Positions 15,553 to 25,651 of a stretch of DNA of 64,000 bases are shown piece after piece. The notes beneath the pieces are model-generated. The model did not search any database. It saw nothing but the letters and a program-made list of their open reading frames with translations, and had not been told where the DNA came from. The first letter of the stretch is position 1. Every line of letters starts with the position of its first letter. The DNA lies in the NCBI RefSeq assembly GCF_027587205.1, contig NZ_JAPDOD010000027.1, forward strand, positions 58,511 to 122,510, given 5' to 3'. The DNA comes from Solirubrobacter ginsenosidimutans. GTDB lineage: Bacteria; Actinomycetota; Thermoleophilia; Solirubrobacterales; Solirubrobacteraceae. The translations under genes were made by a program, and so were the position numbers.

Positions 15553-16665
15553 ATGCTTCTTCGTGCAGGGTTGGCCGTCGCGGCGGTGGCCGCGGCGGGA
15601 TTGGGGGCCGCCGTCGCGCAGGGCGACGGGGACGGGCCGCGGCCGTTGCGGCCGGACGCGCAGTGGACGACGGTGTTCAAGGTCCCGGCCGGCGGCGGGA
15701 TCGAGGGGCTGACCGCCGACCGGCGCGGCGACCTGTACACCGCCGGGCGCGCCCCGGCGGGCGCGCCGTGCCCGGTGTTCCGCATCCGCGACGGGGTGAG
15801 CGCCGTGGTCGGCAACCTCGCGGCGCCGTGCGGGCCGGCGGGGCTGGCGTTCGGGCCGGACGGGCGGCTGTACGTCACCAACAGCGATCACATCGACGTT
15901 TTGAAGCCGGACGCCGCGTCGCCGCCGACGGCGACGCTGTTCGCGAGCGGCGTGCCCGGGGCCAACGGCGTCGCGTGGGACAAGGACGGCTCGCTGTGGG
16001 TGAGCGACGGCGGGACGGCGCAGGGGCGCGTGTGGCGGATCGGGCGCGACAAGGTCGCCACCGAGGTCTTCCGCGTGCAGCCGCTGGCGAACACCGTGCT
16101 GCCGGGCGGCGTCGGGCGCGACGTCCGTGGCCTGCCGCCCGGGGAGATCACGATCACCGACACCTCGCGGCAGGCGTCGAACACGCTCGGCTCCCAGCAC
16201 ATCGTCGCCAACGGGCTCGCGTTCGGGCGTGACGGGACGCTGTACGTCGCCGACACGGCGCGCGGGGCGATCTGGCGGGTCTACCTCGACGGGCACGGGC
16301 GGGTGCGATCGCCGATGGGCTGCGACACGACGTTCACTCCGGACACGCTCTGTCTCGACGACGTGTGGGTGCAGCACCCCTACCTCGAGGGCGCGGACGG
16401 GATCGTGCTCGACGGCGACGACAACGTCTACGCGGCCGCCAACGAGCGCAACGCGGTCACGGTCGTGACCCGGCGGGGCGAGGTGCGCGAGTTCTTCCGC
16501 AACGGGCTCGCCGCCTCGCGCCTGCGCGACGAGGGCCCGCTCGAGTTCCCGACCAGCCCCGTGCTGGTCGGCCGCAAGCTGTGCCTGACAAGCTCCGACG
16601 GGGCGCGCCGGGACAACTTCCCCAACGCACCTGGCGAAGGGGCAAAGGTGTCCTGCGTCGGCTGA
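15553..16665 (+). CDS. Secreted SMP-30/NHL-type beta-propeller protein
   Basis: This 370-residue protein has a Sec signal (about residues 1-22, LLRAGLAVAAVAAAGLGAAVAQ). Repeating propeller blades follow: GIEGLTADRRGDLYTA, GPAGLAFGPDGRLYVTNSD, GANGVAWDKDGSLWVSDGG, ANGLAFGRDGTLYVADTARG and GADGIVLDGDDNVYAAANE. These match SMP-30/gluconolactonase and strictosidine synthase-like folds, often calcium-dependent lactonases. Four Cys in the second half may form disulfides. The substrate is unknown. It is separated by only 41 nt from the next secreted protein, so the pair may be co-expressed. Confidence 0.75.
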   Translation: MLLRAGLAVAAVAAAGLGAAVAQGDGDGPRPLRPDAQWTTVFKVPAGGGIEGLTADRRGDLYTAGRAPAGAPCPVFRIRDGVSAVVGNLAAPCGPAGLAFGPDGRLYVTNSDHIDVLKPDAASPPTATLFASGVPGANGVAWDKDGSLWVSDGGTAQGRVWRIGRDKVATEVFRVQPLANTVLPGGVGRDVRGLPPGEITITDTSRQASNTLGSQHIVANGLAFGRDGTLYVADTARGAIWRVYLDGHGRVRSPMGCDTTFTPDTLCLDDVWVQHPYLEGADGIVLDGDDNVYAAANERNAVTVVTRRGEVREFFRNGLAASRLRDEGPLEFPTSPVLVGRKLCLTSSDGARRDNFPNAPGEGAKVSCVG

Positions 16666-16706
16666 TCGCCCTTGCGCTTGAGGCAGGGAGTGGGAAGGCT
16701 GCCCGG

Positions 16707-18382
16707 ATGCCGGTCCGGTCTTCCCTGCTCCTTGCCACTTTTGTCACACTCGCGGCCGCCGTTCCCGCGGCGGCCGCGCCGCCCGTCCTCGTCGAACCGG
16801 GGTCGGTCGGCGCCAGGGTCGGCTCGATCATCACCACCGAGTACGACGCGTTCGGGCTGATCTTCAGCAATGGCGCGCCGACGATGCTGTCCTCGATCGA
16901 CGAGGGGCTGCTGACGTGGACGGGCGCCACGCCCACCGGCGCGATGGACTGGGCCGCGCCCGTCCGCGCGCGGATCGTGCTGCCCGGGACCGGCGGGCAG
17001 GCGGCCGCGACGTCGAGTGTCGTCGTCGAGGCGGGCTACGACGAGCGTGCCGGCGACTTCGTCGAGGCCTTCGACTGTGCCGGCCACTCGCTCGGCGTCG
17101 TCGGCCGGTCCAGTCAGAACGACGGACCGCACGGGCGCTCGCAGTTCCGCCTCTCCATGCCCGGCATCTCGTCCTTCAGCGTCTACGCCACGCTTGACCC
17201 GCCGGACGTGTTCGGCGTGCCGTCGATCCGGCTCGGGGAGACCGCGCCGTGCATCGACGGTCAGGTGGCACTCGGCGGTGCGTCCACCGCCACGCTCGGC
17301 ACGCCGCAGGCGCTCTCGGCGACGGTCACCGAGAACGGCGCGCCCGTCGCCGACCGGGCGGTGACCTTCACGGTCACGAACGGTCCCAACGCGAAGCTGA
17401 CGCTGAGCGGGCAGACGGGCAAGGACGGGATCGCGACCGTGGCCTACGACGGCACCGCCGAGGGGACCGACGTCGTCGAGGCCGACTACGCGCCGCCCCA
17501 GCAGGCCGAGCTGCGATCCAAGCCGCTGAGCGTGACCTGGTCGGCTCCGCCGCCTCCCCCACCGCCGCCGCCGCTCGTTGTCGAAGCGCCGAAGGACACC
17601 GATCGGGACGGCGTGCCGGACGCGACGGACAACTGCCCCGAGGTCGCCAACGCCGACCAGAAGGATGGTGACGGCGACAAGGTCGGCGACGCGTGCGACA
17701 TCCTTCCGCCCGGCGACGCGCCCGTGGTCGCGGGCGAGACCGCGCAGGTGACCGCGGTCAGCGGCGAGGTCTTCATCAAGCTCCCGAAGGGGACGAAGGT
17801 GTCGGCGCGGGCGGCACGGGCCTACGCGCGGGCCGCGCAGGCGGCGCCGATCAGCGGGTTCGTCCCGATCAAGGGCGTCGCGACCGTGCCGGTCGGGTCG
17901 CAGATCGACTCCCGCAAGGGCCAGCTCGACCTCAAGACGGCGTCCAAGTACGGGTCCAAGGGCCAGCGGACGAACCTCCAGCAGGGTCGCTTCGGGGCGG
18001 GCATGTTCGCGATCCGCCAGGCCGCGCGGCGCCGCGCGAAGTCCGGCAGCGCCAAGCCGAGCACCGACCTGGTGCTGCAGACGCCGCCCGGCCTTTCGCG
18101 GGCGTGCGCCGCGGGCAGCGGCGTGCGCCCGATCAAGGGCGTCGTGCGCACCTTGACGGGGACGGCGAAGGGCGCGTTCCGCATGATCGGCGCAGCGGGC
18201 ACGATCACCGCGACCGCGGCGACCTGGATCGTCTCCGATCGCTGCGACGGGACGCTGACCGAGGTGGGACGCGGGAAGGTCGTCGTCCGCGACACGCGCT
18301 TGAAGAAGGACTTCACGCTGCCCTCCGGCCAGGGCTATCTGGCGCGGGCGCAGCTCTTCGCCGCGCGGCAGAAGGGCAAAAA

Positions 18383-18386
<4 letters not shown>
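16707..18386 (+). CDS. Secreted surface protein with Ig-like and thrombospondin type 3 domains
   Basis: This 559-residue protein has a Sec signal (residues 1-26, ending AAAA). Residues 30-185 are an all-beta domain. About 190-275 form a bacterial Ig-like (Big_1/invasin type) domain containing ATVTENGAPVADRAVTFTVTNG. A run of nine prolines (about 283-291) is followed by a calcium-binding TSP3 repeat, DTDRDGVPDATDNCPEVANA plus DGDGDKVGDACD. The Lys/Arg-rich C-terminal 230 residues contain VSGEVFIKLPKGTKVSARA. No sortase motif or terminal membrane helix is seen. It is probably an extracellular adhesion or matrix protein of unknown function. It converges on the ABC ATPase gene, the stops overlapping in CTAA. 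Confidence 0.7.
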
Positions 18387-19540
<1,154 letters not shown>

Positions 19541-19554
19541 GGTTCCGGCCCCTT

Positions 19555-20547
19555 TCATGACGTGAGCGTGACCTTCTGGAGGCCGGTCGGGCGGTCGACG
19601 TCGCGGCCGAGGTGCTCGGCTGCGCCGACGGCGAGAAGTTGCGCGGGGATGACGGCGACCAGCGGCGAGAGCCACTCGGGCACCGGTTCGAGGGCGATCC
19701 GGCGGCCGGCCAGCGGCGCGTCGCTGATGACGGTGACGTCGGCGCCGCGCGACGACGCGGCGTCCAGCAGCTCGCGCATCCCGTCGAGGGTCGGGCCCGA
19801 CGGCGCGATCGCGAGGATCGGGAAGCCCGGCTCGACGATCGCGATCGGGCCGTGCATGAAGTCCGCGGAGGACCACGGGGCGGCGATCACGCCGGTCAGC
19901 TCGGAGAGCTTCAGCGCGGCTTCGAACGCCGTGCCGTAGGCCACGCCGCGGCCGACGACGGCCAGCCGCTCCCAGCCCGCGGCCGCCTCGAACGGCACGT
20001 CGACGCCCAGCTGGCGCGCCATCGCGTCCGGGATCTGCGCGAGTTCCTCGTCGTCGACGCCCGCCAGCGCCGCGATCGCGCCCAGCGACGCCGTGTAGGT
20101 CTTCGTCGCCGCGACCGAGCGCTCCGGCCCGGTCCGCAGCGCGATGACGTGCGTGGCCGAGCGCCCGAGCAGCGAATCCGGCTCGTTGGTGATCGCGATC
20201 GTGATCGCGCCCTGCTCGTTCGCGGCGGCCACGACGCCCGCCACGTCCGGCGACGCGCCCGACTGCGAGATGCCGAGCACGAGCGCGTCGCGGTAGTTCA
20301 GCGAGGCGTCGTAGAGCGTGTGCAGCGAGGGCGTGGCCAGCGCGACCGGCATGCCCCAGTAGCGCCCGAACAGGTGCTGGGCGTAGCGCGCCGCGTTGTC
20401 GGAGGAGCCGCGGGCGGCGATCACGCCGAAGCGCGGCCGGCGCGCGGCGATCTCCTCCCCGGCGGCCGCGATCGCGCCTGCCGACTCGCGCAGCAGCCGG
20501 TCCAGCACCGCCGGCTGCTCCGCCATCTCACTACGTGCGAGCGACAC
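19555..20547 (-). CDS. SIS-domain protein, GlmS-like (probable glucosamine-6-phosphate deaminase/isomerase)
   Basis: This 330-residue protein has two SIS domains but no glutaminase domain: the first has GVIAARGSSDNAARYAQHL and LVLGISQSGASPDV, the second AVVGRGVAYGTAFEAALKL and APWSSADFMHGPIA. Such stand-alone GlmS-like proteins replace NagB as glucosamine-6-phosphate deaminase in several bacteria. Its position directly after nagA, with no nagB nearby, supports that role by inference. The GTG at 20547 overlaps nagA by 17 nt with GGGAG upstream; an ATG at 20526 is the alternative start. Confidence 0.82.
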   Translation of the reverse strand: MSLARSEMAEQPAVLDRLLRESAGAIAAAGEEIAARRPRFGVIAARGSSDNAARYAQHLFGRYWGMPVALATPSLHTLYDASLNYRDALVLGISQSGASPDVAGVVAAANEQGAITIAITNEPDSLLGRSATHVIALRTGPERSVAATKTYTASLGAIAALAGVDDEELAQIPDAMARQLGVDVPFEAAAGWERLAVVGRGVAYGTAFEAALKLSELTGVIAAPWSSADFMHGPIAIVEPGFPILAIAPSGPTLDGMRELLDAASSRGADVTVISDAPLAGRRIALEPVPEWLSPLVAVIPAQLLAVGAAEHLGRDVDRPTGLQKVTLTS

Positions 20548-21628
20548 GCTCTCTCCCGTCCACGAGAACCCGGATCACGTCCATTCGATCATCCAGCACG
20601 ACGATGTCGGCCGGGGCGCCGGGCACCAGCCGGCCCAGGTCCGGGCGCCGCGCCACCCGCGCGGGCACCTCGCCCGCCGCGCGCAGCGCGTCCGGGAGTG
20701 CGACGCCGAGCGAGACGAGGTTGCGGACGCCCTCGATCATCGTCAGCGCCGAGCCCGCCAGCTGGCCCTCAGGGCCGCGCACGACGCCGTCGGACGCGAG
20801 CACCTTGCGCCCGCCGAGCACGAACTCGCCGTCGCCCGTCCCGGCCGCCGGCGCGGCGTCGGTCACCAGCGCGAAGCGCGAGGCGGCCGCGTGCCACGCC
20901 ACGAGCACGGTGTCGGGCGCGACGTGGTGCAGATCGACGATCACCTGCACGACCACCTCCGGGCGCGCGAGCGCCGACATCGCGATCGACGGATCGCGCG
21001 CCGTGCTGTGGCGCATCGCGTTGAAGAGGTGGGTGACCGTGCGGACGCCGCGATCGAAGGCCAGGTGCGCCTCGGCCGCGGTGGCATCGGTGTGGCCGGC
21101 CGAGGCGGTGATGCCACGCGCCACCAGCTCGTCGATCAGCTCGAAGGCGCCCGGCAGCTCCGGCGCGAGCGTCACCTGCGACACGGGCGCGGCGTCGAGC
21201 AACCGGCGCAGCAGCGCCAGATCCGGCGGCAGCACCCAGCGCGGGTCATGCACGCCCGCCCGCCGGGGCGAGAGGAACGGGCCCTCGACGTGGGCGCCGA
21301 GCACGCGCGGGCCGATGCCCCCATGCGGCATCGCGCGCAGCGCCTCGAGCAGGGTCGCTTCCGGCGAGGTCACGAAGGTCGGCTGGAACGCCGTCGTACC
21401 CGTCGCCAGCAGCGCCTCGCCCACCCGCGCGTACCCGTCGTGGTCGGTCGCCATCAGGTCCACGCCCGCGAACCCGTTGACCTGGAGGTCGACGAAGCCG
21501 GGGGCGGCGATGCCAGAGCTGGAGCCGTTGCGAGCGAGCCCGACGGCCTCGATGACGCCGTCGGCCACCGAGACGTCCCCGGTGACGAGCACGCCGTCGA
21601 CGAGGGCGGCGGAGACACCGAGCCTCAT
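20531..21628 (-). CDS. nagA: N-acetylglucosamine-6-phosphate deacetylase
   Basis: This 365-residue amidohydrolase removes acetate from GlcNAc-6-P. It shows the family landmarks APGFVDLQVNGFAGVD (the NagA variant of the HxH metal site), GAHVEGPFLSPRRAGVHD, SAGHTDATAAEA, VTHLFNAM, and LVTDAAPAAG with the catalytic Asp. It overlaps the upstream permease (ATGA) and the downstream SIS gene, so the operon is tightly packed. Together with the SIS protein it would deliver fructose-6-phosphate. Confidence 0.9.
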   Translation of the reverse strand: MRLGVSAALVDGVLVTGDVSVADGVIEAVGLARNGSSSGIAAPGFVDLQVNGFAGVDLMATDHDGYARVGEALLATGTTAFQPTFVTSPEATLLEALRAMPHGGIGPRVLGAHVEGPFLSPRRAGVHDPRWVLPPDLALLRRLLDAAPVSQVTLAPELPGAFELIDELVARGITASAGHTDATAAEAHLAFDRGVRTVTHLFNAMRHSTARDPSIAMSALARPEVVVQVIVDLHHVAPDTVLVAWHAAASRFALVTDAAPAAGTGDGEFVLGGRKVLASDGVVRGPEGQLAGSALTMIEGVRNLVSLGVALPDALRAAGEVPARVARRPDLGRLVPGAPADIVVLDDRMDVIRVLVDGRERVART

Positions 21629-22452
21629 CCTTTGACCGCCCCAGCCGTGCGCGCGGTCATCAGGTGCTTGCGCGCGAGCACGAACACCAGCGCCACCGGC
21701 AGCGTGTACAGGACCGAGGTCGCCATCACCGCGCCCCAGTCGGTGTCACCGCGCCCGACGAAAGACTGCAGCACCAGCGGAACGGTCTTCTTGTCCTCGC
21801 TGTTGATGAAGGTCAGGGCCAGCAGGAACTCCTTCCAGCCCTCGAGGAAGGCGAGCACCGCCGTCGTGGCCAGGCCGGGTGCGGCCAGCGGCAGCACCAC
21901 GCGCACCATCGCCCCGAAGCGCGTGGCGCCGTCGATCCGGGCCGCGTACTCGAGCTCCTCGGGGATCGACATGATGAAGCCGCGCATGACCCAGATCGCC
22001 AGCGGCACGCAGAACGCCAGGTACGTGACGATCAGGCTCCAGTAGGTCCCGAGCAGCCCAGCCTTGCGCATCGTCACGAACAGCGGGATCACGAGCACGA
22101 CGAGCGGGAACATCTGCGTCATCAGCACCAGCATCAGCAGGATGTGGGTGATCTTCGCCCGCCAGCGGGCGAGCGCGTAGGCGGCCATCGCACCGACGAT
22201 CAGGCAGATCACCATCGTCCCCGACGCCACGATCAGCGAGTTGCCCAGTGCCCGGCCGACGTGACCCTCCCCCAGCACCCGCGGGTACTGGCCCCACTGC
22301 GGGTTCGACGGCCACAGATCCGGCGTGCGCGTATAGATCTCCGAACGCGTCTTCAGCGATGTGATCACGACCCAGTAGATCGGGAACAGCGCGAATGCGG
22401 AGATGAGGGCCATCGCGCCGTACATCCACCCGCGCTTCAGAAGCCACCTCAT
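21625..22452 (-). CDS. Sugar ABC transporter permease (MalG/DasC-like)
   Basis: This 275-residue CUT1 permease has six helices. The EAA loop is EELEYAARIDGATRFGAMVRVVLPLAAPG, and the C-terminal half carries FLEGWKEFLLALTFI, which matches MalG-type permeases. It overlaps the partner permease and nagA by 4 nt at each end. It forms the second half of the channel for the binding protein at 23414-24700. Confidence 0.87.
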   Translation of the reverse strand: MRWLLKRGWMYGAMALISAFALFPIYWVVITSLKTRSEIYTRTPDLWPSNPQWGQYPRVLGEGHVGRALGNSLIVASGTMVICLIVGAMAAYALARWRAKITHILLMLVLMTQMFPLVVLVIPLFVTMRKAGLLGTYWSLIVTYLAFCVPLAIWVMRGFIMSIPEELEYAARIDGATRFGAMVRVVLPLAAPGLATTAVLAFLEGWKEFLLALTFINSEDKKTVPLVLQSFVGRGDTDWGAVMATSVLYTLPVALVFVLARKHLMTARTAGAVKG

Positions 22453-23417
22453 ACCGTGCCCTCGCGACCGATCAGGCGAACGTAGAGCAAGGAGAACGCC
22501 AGCAGGATCAGGAACAACACGACGGCAACCGCGCTGCCCAGCCCGTAGTGACTCAGAGCGAACCCTTCGCGGTAGGCCGCGACCGCGGCGGTGTCGGCGG
22601 CGCGGTCGGGCACGCCGGCGGCCATTACGTAGATCTGGTCGAAGATCTTGAAGTCCCAGATCGTGGAGAACACGACCAGGACGGCGACGATCGGCCGCAG
22701 CAGCGGCAGCGTCACCAGCCGGAAGCGGGCCATCGGGCCCGCGCCGTCGACGGCGGCGGCGTGCAACAGCTCCTTCGGGATCGTCTGCAATCCGGCCAGC
22801 AGCGACAGCGCGATGAACGGAAACGACTGCCAGACCACGGTGATGAAGATCGCCACGTAGGCACTAAAGCGTCCGGCGAACCAGGCGTAGTCCTGGAATC
22901 GGTCGAAGCCGACCTGTACCAGCGCCCAGTTGACGAACCCGTAGCGCGAGTCGAACAGCCACTTGAAGATCGCCGAGGCGGCGATCGCCGGCACCGCCCA
23001 CGGCAGCAAGACGGCGATCGAGAAGAACACGTTCCCGTGCAGGCGCTGATTGAGCAGCAGCGCGACCGCGAAGCCGAACACCATCGTCCCCGCGACGCAC
23101 AGCGTCCCGAAGACCACCGTGTTGACCAGCGACGCCCGCAGGTGCTCGTCGGAGAAGACCTCCTTGAAGTTGTCCAGCCCCACCCACGTCGACCCGCCGT
23201 AGATCAGCTCGCCCAGCCCGGTGTCGGTGAAGGACAGGTAGACCGTACGGACCAGCGGGTAGCCGACGAGGCCGACGATGATCACCAGCGCCGGCAGCAG
23301 CAGCAGGACCGGCATGGTCAGCCGCGCCACCGCGCGGCGGGCGAGCGCCGCCGCGGGCGGCCGCGGGGCGCGCGCGGCCGCGCGCCCCGTCCCGACTGCT
23401 GCCGGCGCGGTACTCAA
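22449..23417 (-). CDS. Sugar ABC transporter permease (MalF/DasB-like)
   Basis: This 322-residue CUT1 permease has a 40-residue Ala/Arg-rich N-terminus before six helices. The EAA loop is KELLHAAAVDGAGPMARFRLVTLPLL, and ILLPWAVPAIAASAIFKWLFDSRYG is a typical MalF/UgpA periplasmic-loop region. The start is taken as a TTG at 23417 that overlaps the stop of the binding protein gene (TTGA). Reading further upstream would run deep into that gene. Confidence 0.86.
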   Translation of the reverse strand: MSTAPAAVGTGRAAARAPRPPAAALARRAVARLTMPVLLLLPALVIIVGLVGYPLVRTVYLSFTDTGLGELIYGGSTWVGLDNFKEVFSDEHLRASLVNTVVFGTLCVAGTMVFGFAVALLLNQRLHGNVFFSIAVLLPWAVPAIAASAIFKWLFDSRYGFVNWALVQVGFDRFQDYAWFAGRFSAYVAIFITVVWQSFPFIALSLLAGLQTIPKELLHAAAVDGAGPMARFRLVTLPLLRPIVAVLVVFSTIWDFKIFDQIYVMAAGVPDRAADTAAVAAYREGFALSHYGLGSAVAVVLFLILLAFSLLYVRLIGREGTV

Positions 23418-24700
23418 CCCGCGAACTCCGCGTCCATCTTCTTGGCCAGGTCGGCCACGGCCTGCTGCGACGTCGTCTGGCCCTTCATCACCTTCTGGAC
23501 CTCGCCGTCGAAGATGTTCGCGCCCTCCAGGCCGCCCCACTTCGGCGACGGCGGGTAGACCGCGGAGTGATCGAGCAACTGCTCAGCGAACGGCTTGCGC
23601 TGCGGGTCACTCAGGTAGCCGGACGCCTTGATGCCGTCCGTCGTGCCCGGCAGGAACCCGATCTCGCTCGTGAACTTGTTCAGCTGCGCCGGCTCGAGCA
23701 TGAAGTCGATGAACGCCGCGCCGAGGTCCTTGTTCTTGGACTCCTGGAACTGCACGAGGTGCGACCCGCCCGCGAACGCCGTGTTCTTCCCCGACGGTCC
23801 GGCCGGCGCCAGCTCGGTGCCGATCTTCTTCTCGAGCTCCGGCTTGGTGGCGATGATCGAGTTGTAGGTCCACCCACCCGCGATCAGCATCGCGACGTCG
23901 CCGTTGGCGAACGCCGTCTGGGCGTCGGGCTCCTCCCAGCCGACGGCGGCCTTCGGGTCCAGGCCGTCCTTGTAGAAGGAGGCGTAGTAGTCCAGCGCCT
24001 TCGCCGCCTCCGGCGAATTGAGCGCGGACTTCCAGGTCTCACCGTTCTGGGTGGCGATCTGCCCGCCCGCCTGCCAGATCGTCGGCAGGTACATGTGCTC
24101 GCTCAGCCCAGTGAACGAGACGGGATAGACCCCGCCGCCGACCTTGGACTTGATCGCCTTCGACGCGGCCATCATGTCGTCCCACGTCTTGGGCGGCTGC
24201 ACGCCCGCCTTGTCGAGCATGTCCTTGCGGTAGATCAGCGCCCGCGCCCCGGCGTACCACGGCTTGCCGTAGACCTTGCCGTTGAGCGTCGCGGCGTCGA
24301 CCAGGCTCGAGACGTATTGTCCCTTGGAGATCTTGGGCTGCTCCACCAGCCCGCCCTGATCGGCGAACTCCGGCGTCCAGGTCGTGCCCATCTCGGCGAC
24401 GTCGGGCACCTTCCCGCCGGCGATCGCGGTCACGAACTTGTCGTGGGCCTGCGCCCACGGGACGAACTGGATGTCGACCTTCGTGCCGGGGTGCGCGGCC
24501 TGGAAGTCGGTCCCGTACTGCTTGACGACGTCCTGGATCTTCGGCGAGCCCGGATCCATGATCCAGACGCTGATCGAGCCGGAGAGCTTGTTGGACGCGG
24601 TGCTCGCGCCGCCCGTCGTCTTGTTGTCGTCCGAGCCGCCGCAGGCGGCCACGACCGTCGCGAGCGCCACGCCCACGACCGCCACGCTGAACTTCCTCAT
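23414..24700 (-). CDS. Sugar-binding lipoprotein of CUT1 ABC importer (DasA-like)
   Basis: This 428-residue extracellular solute-binding protein (family 1) has a lipoprotein signal, KFSVAVVGVALATVVAACGG, with the lipobox Cys near residue 20. A Ser/Thr-rich linker and VWIMDPGSPKIQDVVKQYG follow. VTAIAGGKVPDVAEMGTTWT and FANGDVAMLIAGGWTY are typical of the family. The ATG at 24700 has a strong GAGGAGG ribosome-binding site. It is first in the uptake operon. GlcNAc or chitobiose is the probable ligand, from the nagA neighbour and the DasR-like regulator. Confidence 0.88.
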   Translation of the reverse strand: MRKFSVAVVGVALATVVAACGGSDDNKTTGGASTASNKLSGSISVWIMDPGSPKIQDVVKQYGTDFQAAHPGTKVDIQFVPWAQAHDKFVTAIAGGKVPDVAEMGTTWTPEFADQGGLVEQPKISKGQYVSSLVDAATLNGKVYGKPWYAGARALIYRKDMLDKAGVQPPKTWDDMMAASKAIKSKVGGGVYPVSFTGLSEHMYLPTIWQAGGQIATQNGETWKSALNSPEAAKALDYYASFYKDGLDPKAAVGWEEPDAQTAFANGDVAMLIAGGWTYNSIIATKPELEKKIGTELAPAGPSGKNTAFAGGSHLVQFQESKNKDLGAAFIDFMLEPAQLNKFTSEIGFLPGTTDGIKASGYLSDPQRKPFAEQLLDHSAVYPPSPKWGGLEGANIFDGEVQKVMKGQTTSQQAVADLAKKMDAEFAG

Positions 24701-24781
24701 CCGTCCTCCTCGTCCCACCCGACCGGGGCGGGTAGATTGGAAGCGTCGGCCGCTCGAACCGGACGACGCAACGACGTACCT

Positions 24782-24807
24782 CGCCGGCCGCCTTCGGGCG
24801 GCCGGCG
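24782..24807. terminator. Perfect 11-bp hairpin between gntR and the sugar-binding protein gene
   Basis: CGCCGGCCGCC and GGCGGCCGGCG flank a TTCG tetraloop, giving a perfect 11-bp stem 14 nt after the GntR gene stop. There is no T-run on the minus strand, as is common for GC-rich actinobacterial terminators. It would separate regulator expression from the uptake operon. Confidence 0.65.
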
Positions 24808-24820
24808 TCCTTTCCGGCCC

Positions 24821-25555
24821 TCAGCGGAGGGCCGGGCGCAGCTCCGTCACCAGCCGGTACCGGTCCCCGCGGTACACCGACCGGACGAACTCCACCACCT
24901 CCCCAAGCTCTGATTGCGTGGTGCGCTCGAAGAGGAACGCCGGCGAGTGCACCGGCACGCTGAGCAGGTCAGCCTCCTCGGGGCTGGTCACAGTCGGCTC
25001 GATCGTCTGCGTGCCCGAGGCGATCACGATCCCCCGGCGCACGCGCAGCAGTTCGTAGAAGGAGTGGGTGGCGAGCTCCTCGCGGCGCAGGTCCGGCAGC
25101 AGCGCGTGCGGCGCATGCAGCCATTCGATCGCCATCGTCTCGTCGTCGGCCAGACGCAGGCGGGTGATGACCCACACGTCGTCGACGGGCGAGATCTGCA
25201 GCCGCTGGCCGAGCTTGGCCCCGGCGCTCTGGCGCTCGAAGGAGACCACCTGGCTGCTCGGGCGCATCCCGCGCCGCGCCATGTCCTCGCTGAAGGAGGT
25301 CATCGTCAGCGGCAGCGCGATCTTCGGCTCCGCGACGTAGGTGCCGCTGCCGTGGCGGCGCAGGAGCAGACCCTCGCGCACCAGCTCGTCGATCACCGCG
25401 CGGAGCGTCGGCCGCGACACGCCGAGATCCGTGGCCAGCCGGCGCTCGGACGGCAGGGCGTCGCCGACCGTCAGCTCGTCGAGCATCCCGAGGATCTCGT
25501 CACGGACGAGGGCCTGCTTGCTCCCCCGGCCGTTCGTATGGGCCAATCCGCTCAT
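24821..25555 (-). CDS. GntR/HutC-family regulator (DasR/NagR-like)
   Basis: This 244-residue regulator has an N-terminal GntR winged helix (about residues 12-70, LPSERRLATDLGVSRPTLRAVIDELVREGLLLRRHGSGTY) and a C-terminal UTRA effector domain (about 85-240). HutC-type members such as DasR and NagR sense glucosamine-6-phosphate or GlcNAc-6-phosphate. Upstream of the gene lies a perfect AGTGGTC-AA-GACCACT operator of the DasR type. The downstream operon encodes GlcNAc uptake and NagA. The ATG at 25555 is chosen, since the ten codons upstream of it run into the operator region. Confidence 0.85.
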   Translation of the reverse strand: MSGLAHTNGRGSKQALVRDEILGMLDELTVGDALPSERRLATDLGVSRPTLRAVIDELVREGLLLRRHGSGTYVAEPKIALPLTMTSFSEDMARRGMRPSSQVVSFERQSAGAKLGQRLQISPVDDVWVITRLRLADDETMAIEWLHAPHALLPDLRREELATHSFYELLRVRRGIVIASGTQTIEPTVTSPEEADLLSVPVHSPAFLFERTTQSELGEVVEFVRSVYRGDRYRLVTELRPALR

Positions 25556-25583
25556 CACCGCTCTCCGGGGCGGCACAGTACAC

Positions 25584-25610
25584 ACTGGTCAAGGAGTGGT
25601 CAAGACCACT
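25584..25610. promoter_or_regulatory. DasR-type (dre-like) operator upstream of gntR
   Basis: AGTGGTCAAGACCACT (25595-25610) is a perfect 16-bp palindrome. It closely matches the DasR responsive element pattern (TGGTCT-AGACCA core, here TGGTCAAGACCA). A half site, ACTGGTCAAG, precedes it at 25584-25593. The site lies 29 nt upstream of gntR and 41 nt upstream of the divergent HD-GYP gene, so one dimer could control both. No second copy was seen in front of the sugar-binding protein gene. Confidence 0.75.
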
Positions 25611-25651
25611 TTCGCTCAACCTTGGACGGTGACGGTCGATATCCCGGGGCA

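Noticed and set aside
17551..17577. C-rich tract in the surface protein gene as a phase-variable repeat
   Set aside because: It encodes nine prolines with mixed codons, not a pure homopolymer or a tandem unit likely to slip.
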